In this document: piece after piece, positions 1 through 5,438 of the stretch | Layout of the letters: each line of letters opens with the position of its first letter | Position numbering within the stretch: the first letter of the stretch is position 1 | Source: Nitrospinota bacterium | Lineage (GTDB): Bacteria > Nitrospinota_A > JADGAW01 | Reading direction: 5' to 3' | DNA length: 7,224 nt | NCBI GenBank assembly: GCA_015231815.1 | Contig: JADGAW010000110.1 | Span: forward strand, 1 to 7,224 | Position numbers and translations under genes: made by a program | Notes under the pieces: generated by a model | Database searches by the model: none | Told to the model about the DNA's origin: nothing | What the model saw: the letters and a program-made list of their open reading frames with translations, nothing else

Positions 1-174
1 GTGGGCTATTTCCTGAATGAGCTGTGTGTCTCTCTCTTCTACCCTATCTCTGGCGACAGCTTTTTGATGATTGTAGTCGTTTTGTGTTCGTTCCTGTTGT
101 GTTATTGCAATACTTGTTTCATAAGCGGCACTTCTTATTGCGCCATCATGGTTTACTCTGTCAATTGCAGCCAT
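1..174 (-). CDS. Unknown protein, N-terminal 58 codons only (runs off left edge)
   Basis: The minus strand is open from an ATG at 174 to the window edge with no stop. The reading begins MAAIDRVNHDGAIRSAAYET and continues through a polar stretch rich in Gln, Glu, Arg, His and Asn. There is no signal peptide or membrane segment in the visible part, so a soluble and probably helical protein is the simplest guess. The start is well supported: the strand reads AAAGGGAGGTG six bases before the ATG, one of the strongest Shine-Dalgarno sequences in the window. A TATAAT hexamer lies about 50 bases upstream of the start. The gene follows the release-factor-like gene on the same strand after a 134-base gap, which suggests its own promoter. 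I do not recognise the family. The plus-strand ORF over the same bases is a cysteine-rich hydrophobic shadow with no ribosome binding site. Confidence 0.68.
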   Translation of the reverse strand, partial: MAAIDRVNHDGAIRSAAYETSIAITQQERTQNDYNHQKAVARDRVEERDTQLIQEIAH

Positions 175-180
175 AATAAA

Positions 181-191
181 CACCTCCCTTT
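181..191 (-). promoter_or_regulatory. Strong Shine-Dalgarno site of the left-edge gene
   Basis: On the minus strand the bases read AAAGGGAGGTG, then TTTATT and the ATG at 174. The core GGAGGTG closely matches the anti-Shine-Dalgarno sequence at good spacing. It fixes the start of the left-edge gene and suggests strong translation. Other genes in the window have much weaker sites. Confidence 0.7.
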
Positions 192-192
192 G

Positions 193-226
193 ATTCTTGT
201 TAAGAATGTTCTCTACATCTATTATA
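193..226 (-). promoter_or_regulatory. Candidate promoter -10 and leader inverted repeat
   Basis: The minus strand has TATAAT at 226-221, a perfect match to the sigma-70 -10 consensus. No good -35 hexamer lies 16-18 bases upstream (the bases there are AT-only), so the promoter is tentative. Between this box and the ribosome binding site lies a 6-base inverted repeat with a 3-base loop (ATTCTT, AAC, AAGAAT; 207-193). It could be a small leader hairpin or an operator half-site pair. It is too weak and has no T-run to be a terminator. The 175-308 gap holds no other gene that I can see. Confidence 0.35.
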
Positions 227-308
227 AACTCACAGTTTGTTTATTTTATACTGTTTGTGAAAATTCTAAGGGAATTAATATTGACTGTAACTGCTTTATG
301 ATAAGGAG

Positions 309-668
309 TTAGTCTGTTTCTGAATATTTCCTGGATGATTTTTTCGAACGTCTTTGTTTTTGTTTTCTGAGTTTATTAATTTTTTGAGCTTCTTTACTTT
401 GGCTTCCCAATAAAATCATCTCGATTTTATCGCAGAGAAGAACCCGAGCATGATAGCGGTTTAATGATTGAGAACGGGCTTTTTGACATTTAACTTCTGT
501 TTTAGTGGGAAGATGAACGAGATAAACGCAACTTGAGGTTTTATTTACTTTTTGCCCTCCGCTCCCGGCAGATCTAATATATGATTCAGAGATATCTTTT
601 TCATGAATGTTTAATGTTTTCATGCGTTTTTTAAGAGCTTCTTCTTTTTCTGGTCTGACAGGAAACAT
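309..668 (-). CDS. Release-factor-like (GGQ domain) ribosome rescue protein
   Basis: This is a 119-residue protein that is essentially only the RF-1 peptidyl-tRNA hydrolase domain. It has the catalytic GGQ at residues 37-39 within AGSGGQKVNKTSS, followed by the family-typical stretch EVKCQKARSQSLNRYHAR at about 58-75. The stop-codon recognition domain of RF1/RF2 is absent. The C-terminus (about 95-115) is a highly basic Lys/Arg tail like those of ArfB and mitochondrial C12orf65-type factors, which sit in the empty mRNA channel. The expected role is hydrolysis of peptidyl-tRNA on stalled ribosomes. I chose the ATG at 668 because family members commonly begin with an MFPV-PEKE sequence, as here. 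No clear ribosome binding site precedes it, so translation may be coupled to the 49-codon ORF ending 25 bases upstream. The frame stays open to a TTG at 803 and an ATG at 800, which would add 44-45 Lys-rich residues. The domain is certain; the start is not. Confidence 0.88.
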   Translation of the reverse strand: MFPVRPEKEEALKKRMKTLNIHEKDISESYIRSAGSGGQKVNKTSSCVYLVHLPTKTEVKCQKARSQSLNRYHARVLLCDKIEMILLGSQSKEAQKINKLRKQKQRRSKKSSRKYSETD

Positions 669-693
669 TCGTTGTATGGATTTATGAGAATAC

Positions 694-843
694 TTATTTG
701 TTGGAAGTAGTTTCTCTTTTTCTGGAACGCTTTTTTCTTTGTTTTTTACTTTTATTGCTTTTCTCTGGTTCTGATTTGCTGATTTGCTCCAGAGCACCAT
801 CAATATTCTTTTTTATTTTCTCTAACGTTTTTTGTATGTTCAT
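694..843 (-). CDS. Small lysine-rich hypothetical protein (49 aa)
   Basis: An ATG at 843 opens a 49-residue frame starting MNIQKTLEKIKKNIDGALEQ and ending at TAA 694-696. The first 22 residues look like an amphipathic helix. The rest is very basic, with Lys, Arg and Ser runs. It begins 20 bases after the stop of the 53-residue membrane ORF and ends 25 bases before the preferred release-factor start, so the three would form a compact operon. The ribosome binding site is weak (TTGAGAAATAAAATTGTA before ATG). The same DNA is also open in the release-factor frame (669-803), so only one of these readings may be real. A basic tail of this kind would suit RNA or ribosome binding, but that is speculation. 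I do not recognise a family. Confidence 0.42.
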   Translation of the reverse strand: MNIQKTLEKIKKNIDGALEQISKSEPEKSNKSKKQRKKRSRKRETTSNK

Positions 844-863
844 TACAATTTTATTTCTCAATA

Positions 864-1025
864 TTATAGGGGGGTTCCTTCTTTCTCATATGTAGCATGA
901 ATGTTATCAATAAACCATTCACCACTGTTTAAATCAGGTTCGGTGTCTTTATTAAAACGTGAGGATGTTTTCACAAAAATTAAAGCTAATATACAGATTG
1001 CTAGGAGTACATATAAAATTTCCAT
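864..1025 (-). CDS. Single-span membrane microprotein (53 aa)
   Basis: An ATG at 1025 opens a 53-codon frame ending at TAA 864-866. The first residues, MEILYVLLAICILALIFVK, form one clear transmembrane helix or uncleaved signal anchor. A polar tail of about 33 residues follows, ending YEKEGTPL. A usable ribosome binding site (AGAAGGGA) lies 4 bases before the ATG. The layout is what is expected of a genuine small membrane protein: hydrophobic start, charged switch (KTSSRFNKD), soluble tail. It sits between the EAL remnant and the Lys-rich ORF on the same strand. I know no family for it. The overlapping plus-strand ORF (901-1242) has no ribosome binding site and is treated as its shadow. Confidence 0.62.
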   Translation of the reverse strand: MEILYVLLAICILALIFVKTSSRFNKDTEPDLNSGEWFIDNIHATYEKEGTPL

Positions 1026-1166
1026 TTTTTCCCTTCTTTCAGATAAGTGTCAAAAAAACATCGATTATTTCTTCTTAACAATTCTTATGCCATTTGTAGT
1101 ACAGTTCAATACTAGAGGTGATGAAAGTGTGGAAGGGGCTTTAAAGACAATGTTTATTAGTGATAC
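1026..1166. other. Gap between EAL remnant and membrane microprotein
   Basis: This 141-base stretch has no convincing ORF. On the minus strand a TTGAAC followed 16 bases later by TAAGAA-like bases could be a weak promoter for the microprotein gene. A TTGACA at 1053-1048 is too close to the start codon to serve as a -35. No terminator hairpin is visible after the EAL remnant, so read-through from prmA is possible. Confidence 0.3.
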
Positions 1167-1496
1167 TTATACTTTGTATCTTTCAGAAAGTAATTTTTCA
1201 AAATCAGAGCCAGATACCGGAGGACTAAAAATAAAACCTTGAATGTTTATGGAACCTTTGTGTTTTAAAAAATCTAGTTGATCATGGGTTTCAACCCCTT
1301 CGGCAATAAACTGAAGGTCAAGGGTATGTGCCATTGAAATAATTGCATCCGTAATTGCTGCATCATCGGTTTTATTCATAACATTGATGATAAAAGAACG
1401 GTCAATTTTGAGTTCATCAATGGGCATTTTGATTAAATGGCTTAATGAGGAGTAGCCGGTACCAAAGTCATCGAGGGAAATTCTAATACACGTGAC
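1167..1496 (-). pseudogene. EAL-domain c-di-GMP phosphodiesterase, 5'-truncated remnant
   Basis: The frame encodes the C-terminal half of an EAL domain. It contains LDDFGTGYSSLSHL with its paired metal-binding aspartates, then ELKIDRSFI, then FIAEGVETHDQLDFL, then QGFIFSPPVSGSDF. It ends a few residues later, as in complete EAL proteins. The first half of the domain, with the E-x-L motif and the upstream Asn and Glu ligands, is missing. The frame stops at an in-frame TGA (1497-1499), and recognisable homology begins at about 1487 (IRISLDDFG). No continuation is visible in other frames between 1497 and 1580. A protein could start only at the internal ATG at 1427, giving 86 residues without the Asp-Asp pair. 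I conclude that it is a relic of a diguanylate phosphodiesterase (possibly GGDEF-EAL) gene, cut by a deletion or rearrangement just downstream of prmA. Intact family members hydrolyse cyclic di-GMP to pGpG; this one cannot be expected to. Confidence 0.88.
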
Positions 1497-1580
1497 TCAG
1501 AGTATGGATTAAAGTAAGTCTCATTATAGTTTTCTTCCTAAAGGACGTAATAAATAAAAAAGAGGTTTTTACCTTCGTTA

Positions 1581-2465
1581 TCAAATGTCTTTCTTTTGAA
1601 TGAGATAGCGACACCATCCGTCTTTTTCTTTTAGGTCGAATTTGATTCCTTGTTTTTTAAGAAAATTGTTCATCTCATCTTGTCGGTCAGATATTATCCC
1701 GGACAAAAGTATGAATCCTTCAAACTTTACCAATTGCCAGAGAATATTAAACTCCTTCATAATTATGTCAATGGTGATGTTTGCTATGACAATTTCATAT
1801 TCTTGGTTTGGTATGGCTGAACTATCACCGCAAATAATAGATATTGCCCCTTGACAGTCGTTCATAACAATATTTGATTCAGCATACCCAACAGCCACAG
1901 GGTCGATTTCAACAGCGTCACACCTTTTTGCTCCCAGTTTTATTGATGCAACAGAAAGTATTGCGGAGCCTGCGCCAAAATCCAAAACATTTTCTTCTGC
2001 GTGAATAAGTTCCTCGAGAGCTTCCAGACAAAGAAAGGTTGTTGCGTGACCTCCTGTTCCAAATGCCATTCCGGGATCAACAATTATTGTTTCCCTGTTG
2101 CTTGGTACTTCCTCCTCCCATGCTGGAACAATTCTTAATCGCTTTCCAATATCAAATGCACTAAAGAACTTTTTCCATTCATTTTGCCAATCAGTTTCTT
2201 TCAGTTCTTTTACTTCAATATCCCATGAATCTTCCGGTATGTTATTTCTGAGTCCTTTTTTGAGTCGTGAAATATCTTTGTCTTTTTCATGAGACTGAAA
2301 ATTAATGACTAGGTTATACCTCTCTCTATCAACGGAAACAAAATCTTCCTTATAAGGGTAATAGCTGTAGGGGTTCTGTATGTTCAGGTCGTTAAGAATT
2401 TCCTCAATTAGTTCTTCCCATTGAAGGGTGGTATTTAAGGAAATTTCGTATTTCTTTGTGCTCAT
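1581..2465 (-). CDS. prmA: Ribosomal protein L11 methyltransferase PrmA
   Basis: This 294-residue protein is of normal family length. PrmA uses S-adenosylmethionine to trimethylate lysines and the N-terminal amine of ribosomal protein L11 in the cytoplasm. The N-terminal third (about 1-90) is the divergent L11-binding domain. After it come the family hallmark DPGMAFGTGGHATT (130-143), the SAM-binding motif I VLDFGAGSAIL (160-170), the acidic ribose-binding stretch VEIDPVAV (185-192), and ANIT (228-231) in place of the usual ANIL. The protein ends with the typical DGWCRYLIQKK (282-292). Motif I is unusual: family members normally read VLDVGCGSGIL, so the Cys and the second Gly are replaced by Ala. 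The ATG at 2465 has only a short AAGAG purine run close upstream. The gene is divergent from the glycosyltransferase gene and followed by the EAL remnant after about 85 bases. Confidence 0.95.
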   Translation of the reverse strand: MSTKKYEISLNTTLQWEELIEEILNDLNIQNPYSYYPYKEDFVSVDRERYNLVINFQSHEKDKDISRLKKGLRNNIPEDSWDIEVKELKETDWQNEWKKFFSAFDIGKRLRIVPAWEEEVPSNRETIIVDPGMAFGTGGHATTFLCLEALEELIHAEENVLDFGAGSAILSVASIKLGAKRCDAVEIDPVAVGYAESNIVMNDCQGAISIICGDSSAIPNQEYEIVIANITIDIIMKEFNILWQLVKFEGFILLSGIISDRQDEMNNFLKKQGIKFDLKEKDGWCRYLIQKKDI

Positions 2466-2470
2466 CCACT

Positions 2471-2498
2471 CTTGTTCAGGTTAATCGTAAGATATAAT
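2471..2498 (+). promoter_or_regulatory. Candidate promoter for the GT9-SGNH operon
   Basis: TATAAT at 2493-2498 matches the -10 consensus exactly. CTTGTT at 2471-2476, 16 bases upstream, is a weak -35. A transcript would begin near 2505 and reach the ribosome binding site at 2538. The -10 lies inside a palindrome (2491-2505), so binding there could control access. This is the only good plus-strand promoter sequence I see in the 86-base divergent gap. Confidence 0.38.
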
Positions 2499-2505
2499 TT
2501 ATATC
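2491..2505. promoter_or_regulatory. Perfect 15-base palindrome in divergent intergenic region
   Basis: The bases GATATAA-T-TTATATC form a perfect 7+1+7 inverted repeat between prmA (start 2465) and the glycosyltransferase gene (start 2552). It covers the candidate plus-strand -10 box, a position typical of a repressor operator. AT-only palindromes also arise by chance in AT-rich promoter DNA, so the operator role is only a suggestion. Confidence 0.35.
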
Positions 2506-2537
2506 ACAATGGATGAGTATATTGGTATATAAGTAAA

Positions 2538-2546
2538 AGAGGAAGG
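2538..2546 (+). promoter_or_regulatory. Shine-Dalgarno site deciding a TTG start
   Basis: AGAGGAAGG ends five bases before the TTG at 2552. It is the reason to prefer TTG over the ATG 48 bases downstream, which has only AT-rich sequence before it. The resulting protein has about 20 residues before the first beta strand, somewhat more than is usual in the family. Confidence 0.55.
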
Positions 2547-2551
2547 TTGTT

Positions 2552-3616
2552 TTGCCATCAGCTTATATAGCTATCAATCCATCAATAAATTTATCCCAAA
2601 TGACTATTGTGCCAAAGAAAATTCTTGTCATTAAGCTTCGTTTAATTGGCGACTTAATTATCAGTGTCCCAGCATATCGAACAATCAAGGAAAACTTCCC
2701 GGATACTCACCTGAGCGTGATTGTTGAAAAAGGTTTTGAAGCGGTATTGGAAAATAACCCTCATGTTGACAAAATTATCGTTTTTGACAAAACAAAAGGC
2801 TTTTTTCATCTGGTATCTTTAATTCTGAATTTAAGAAAGGAAGCTTATGACTGGGTAATAGATTTTCATGGAGGTCCTACCAGTGGACTATTAACCCTTT
2901 TTTCTGGTGGAAAGCTTACCGTTGGCTACGGAAAAAGAAAGTTTTATTATCAAAAGCATATTCATTTTCTTCGCAAAGGACTCAATGCCCGCCAGTTTTA
3001 TCTTAAGGTTCTTCAAGAATTGGGATTAACCATTAATAAAGAAAATACAGAACTTTTTGTTGCAGAAGAAACAACAAAAAATATTCGTAAAAAACTTTTC
3101 GAAAAGGGAATCTCAGGTAGCTTTATCTTAATTCATGCTGCAGTAAAAAAAAGAAGTGAAGAATGGCAGCCGGAAAAATATGCGGAATTAATCAAAAGAA
3201 TAGAAACTGAACTGAAGGTTGCAGTTGTCTTAAGTTGTGGTCCGAGTCAGGAAAACCAGTTGAAGAATATTGAACTTTTATTGGATACCCCGCCAGTAAT
3301 GTTTAAAGGTGAGTTGCATTTACGGGAATTTATCGCATTGGTTGAAGAATCTAAGGCTCTTATCAGTTATGATAGTTCGCCAGTTCATATAGCAGCAGCA
3401 TTTGAAAAGCCAGTTGTGGCATTATATGGAACGATTTCTCCAGAAAACTGGGGATATCAGTATGAAAACTATTGTTCTGTTTTTGTTCCCGACCTTGAGT
3501 GTCGCTCTACCTGCTTTCAAAATAAACTTCCAGAGTGTCATCAAGGACTTTCTCTCTGTATGACTTCAATTACCGTGGAAGAGGTTTTTAATCATGTAAA
3601 GAAAATGGTTTCATAA
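2552..3616 (+). CDS. Glycosyltransferase family 9 (heptosyltransferase-like)
   Basis: This 354-residue protein has the two-Rossmann-fold layout of ADP-heptose:LPS heptosyltransferases. The N-terminal domain opens with KKILVIKLRLIGDLIISVPA (22-40), the family's acceptor-side loop with Asp34. The C-terminal domain has FILIHAAVKKRSEEWQPEKY (191-210) and the nucleotide-sugar site ISYDSSPVHIAAAFEKPVVA with Asp274 and His279. The tail carries five cysteines (308, 317, 321, 329, 336), as in one subgroup. It should transfer a heptose or similar sugar to an envelope glycolipid on the cytoplasmic face of the inner membrane. It is not close enough to waaC, waaF or waaQ to name. The start is TTG: AGAGGAAGG ends five bases before it, while the in-frame ATG at 2600 has no ribosome binding site. 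The SGNH gene follows after 2 bases, so the two are co-transcribed. Confidence 0.92.
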   Translation: MPSAYIAINPSINLSQMTIVPKKILVIKLRLIGDLIISVPAYRTIKENFPDTHLSVIVEKGFEAVLENNPHVDKIIVFDKTKGFFHLVSLILNLRKEAYDWVIDFHGGPTSGLLTLFSGGKLTVGYGKRKFYYQKHIHFLRKGLNARQFYLKVLQELGLTINKENTELFVAEETTKNIRKKLFEKGISGSFILIHAAVKKRSEEWQPEKYAELIKRIETELKVAVVLSCGPSQENQLKNIELLLDTPPVMFKGELHLREFIALVEESKALISYDSSPVHIAAAFEKPVVALYGTISPENWGYQYENYCSVFVPDLECRSTCFQNKLPECHQGLSLCMTSITVEEVFNHVKKMVS

Positions 3617-3618
3617 TT

Positions 3619-4926
3619 ATGAAAAGACTAAAAATAAACCTTTTATTGCTTTTGGGAACGGTACTCTTCATCCTCTTTTGTGTTGATATGACTCTGAGAC
3701 TTATTGGCTATCAAACCGTTATGCCCTACAAAATAAAACATACCGTTGCTGATATGTTTCAAATGCCTAACAGGGATGTTGATATTGTTTTACCGGTACA
3801 AAGCCCGGAATTCATGCCTCATGCTACAACAAACTCTATTGGAATGTTGGATATTGAGTACCCTGAGAAAAAACCTGCCGATACTCTGAGGGGGATTGTT
3901 CTGGGAGATTCTTTCTGTGCTGCTCTTGAGGTTCCGCAAAAGGACAACTTTCATACAATCATGGAAAATACGATGAAAATTCATAACAAAAAGGTAGAAT
4001 TTCTCAACTTCGGGGTTCGGGCAATTGGTTTAACTCAGGAAATTCAGCTCTTTAATACCATGGCGTATAAATATAATCCGGATTTTGTGTTACATGCCCT
4101 TTATATTCATAACGACATGGTTGATAATTCGATTTTTTATCGAAAGGCTTACCCCGACCCATTGATAGAAGGGTCGCATAAACATCCTCCATTGGATAAA
4201 CAAATCGAGTATGTTTGGAGAAGGTTTAACTTTTTTCTTTCGGAAAAAACGAGGGTTTATCCCTTTATTCGGGTAAAGTATGCCATTTTCGAGGGACAGT
4301 TCATTAAGTGGCTTAAAGCTAACTATCTACATGAAAAAAAGATGAAAGTTTTGCCGAAAATGAACAAAGATGAAAAAGTAAGTGGAGAAAAAGTTCAGGC
4401 AGAGGTGAAAGTCGAACCGAAAAATGAACGTGGGAACGTCTTTGCCCGAAAACCAACAACATCCCAAGAAAAAGAGTATGTTGCTACTTATATGAAAAAG
4501 TATCATCAATTTGAAGACAAGGAAAAAAGTGTTCCTGACTCTGAAAAAGCTGATTATCATAAAGGTCTTGCCTATAGTGATCCTTTAATCCTTGAGCTTT
4601 TACTGTTGAACCATCTTAATGAAAAATTGAAAAAAGAGCATATTAAGTTTTACGTTTTTTACTTCGACTATAAAGGCAAACTAAGCTCAATGCAAACTGT
4701 TTCAATGGACGAGAAGATAAAAATTTATTGGATTATTGAAGAATTTCTTCGAGAAAAAGGAATTCCACAATACAATTTAATGGCAGAAATGGCAGAAAAC
4801 CCCACAAAGAACCTCAACGAACTCTTTTACAAAACCGATGATCATTGGAATGTTGCCGGACATAAGTTTGTTGCAGAAAAACTTACTCCTTTTATAACCC
4901 AAAACTTGTTAGCCGACTTCAAGTAA
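3619..4926 (+). CDS. Membrane-anchored SGNH-hydrolase-like protein
   Basis: This 435-residue protein has one N-terminal transmembrane segment (about 7-22) with the rest likely periplasmic. It shows the SGNH blocks: LGDSF at 95-99 with candidate nucleophile Ser98, NFG at 130-132, ND at 165-166, and DDHWNVAGH at 407-415 with the catalytic Asp-His pair. The last motif resembles AlgX/AlgJ-type acetyltransferase-like proteins as well as plain GDSL esterases. The reaction is probably adding or removing acyl groups on a polysaccharide or lipid-linked glycan. An odd feature is a strongly charged Lys/Glu-rich stretch at about 240-315 between the central blocks and the C-terminal block, which looks like a disordered insertion. 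The gene starts 2 bases after the GT9 stop with only a weak ribosome binding site, which suggests translational coupling. A related surface-glycan role is inferred from that pairing. The acyl group and substrate cannot be read from sequence. Confidence 0.85.
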   Translation: MKRLKINLLLLLGTVLFILFCVDMTLRLIGYQTVMPYKIKHTVADMFQMPNRDVDIVLPVQSPEFMPHATTNSIGMLDIEYPEKKPADTLRGIVLGDSFCAALEVPQKDNFHTIMENTMKIHNKKVEFLNFGVRAIGLTQEIQLFNTMAYKYNPDFVLHALYIHNDMVDNSIFYRKAYPDPLIEGSHKHPPLDKQIEYVWRRFNFFLSEKTRVYPFIRVKYAIFEGQFIKWLKANYLHEKKMKVLPKMNKDEKVSGEKVQAEVKVEPKNERGNVFARKPTTSQEKEYVATYMKKYHQFEDKEKSVPDSEKADYHKGLAYSDPLILELLLLNHLNEKLKKEHIKFYVFYFDYKGKLSSMQTVSMDEKIKIYWIIEEFLREKGIPQYNLMAEMAENPTKNLNELFYKTDDHWNVAGHKFVAEKLTPFITQNLLADFK

Positions 4927-4956
4927 AACAACTTTCAGGAACTCAAATTAAAGAAA

Positions 4957-5423
4957 ATGAGACGAAAAGAACGGCAAATAAATGACCGGGAAGCAATTAT
5001 TGTATTACTTAAGAATGCACAGGTTGGACGACTTGCAACCATCGGGACAGAAGGGTTTCCCAATATTAAACCTTTGAACTTTGTTTATCTGAATGATGCT
5101 CTGTATTTTCATTCTGCAAAAACCGGAGAAAAGATTGAAGATATTAAAAGAAATAATAAGGTTTGTTTTGAGGTTGATGTTCCGGTGCAATACATAAAGA
5201 GTTCTGGCGATCCCTGCATGGCATCGTATCATTATAAGAGTGTTCTTGTTTGGGGCAGGCGTTTATTGTTGAATCAAAAGAAGAGAAAATTATTGCATTG
5301 AGGGGGTTAATGGAAAAGTATCAACCAGAAGGTGGGTATGGAGAATTTACAGATAAAGAGGTTGAAAAAACAGCAGTGGTGAAAATTGTTATTGAGAAAA
5401 TGACCGCTAAAGAAAATGGATAG
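4957..5423 (+). pseudogene. Pyridoxamine-5'-phosphate-oxidase-family flavoprotein, frameshifted
   Basis: The first 100 or so residues match small split-barrel FMN proteins of the PNPOx-like/Nim-like family: MRRKERQINDREAI at the start, VGRLATIGTEGFPNIKPLNF, ALYFHSAKTGEKIEDI, KVCFEVDV, and MASYHYKSVLVWGR. After Arg (5257-5259) the frame turns into Lys/Leu noise and stops at 5301. In the next frame, from 5259, the expected C-terminus continues: AFIVESKEEKIIALRGLMEK, then Gly/Phe-rich residues and a final strand to TAG at 5421-5423. A single missing G in GGCAGG-CG near 5257-5261 would restore a protein of about 155 residues, the usual length. The change is either a recent inactivating deletion or a sequencing error. 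Family members bind FMN, and sometimes heme, and act as oxidoreductases of mostly unknown substrate. The gene lies 30 bases after the SGNH gene on the same strand. It converges on the ABC-F gene, with 15 bases between the stops. Confidence 0.85.
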
Positions 5424-5438
5424 GGGAAATGTTCAGTT

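Noticed and set aside
230..260. TCACA ... TGTGA inverted pair resembling a CRP-type site.
   Set aside because: The spacing between the 5-base arms is 21 bases, far larger than the 6 bases of a CRP site, and the interior is AT-rich filler.
1..312. Plus-strand 103-codon ORF starting GTG at the edge.
   Set aside because: It is Cys-rich and hydrophobic, has no ribosome binding site in view, and overlaps the minus-strand gene whose start is strongly supported.
718..745. Slippery heptamer AAAAAAG on the minus strand within the Lys-rich ORF, possible dnaX-type frameshift into the release factor.
   Set aside because: A -1 slip leads to the third frame, not to the release-factor frame, which is +1 relative to the small ORF. 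A-runs are expected in Lys-rich AT-rich coding DNA.
1048..1053. TTGACA on the minus strand upstream of the microprotein.
   Set aside because: A -10 box at normal spacing would fall on the ribosome binding site and start codon, so it cannot drive this gene in the usual way.
901..1242. Plus-strand 113-codon ORF.
   Set aside because: It is the shadow of the 53-residue microprotein and the 3' end of the EAL remnant, and has no family features.
1555..1571. TAAAAA-AGAGG-TTTTTA inverted repeat after prmA as terminator.
   Set aside because: The stem is only A-T pairs and too weak for an intrinsic terminator.
5424..5438. Bidirectional terminator between the convergent oxidase-family and ABC-F genes.
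   Set aside because: The 15-base gap has no GC-rich stem with flanking T-runs.
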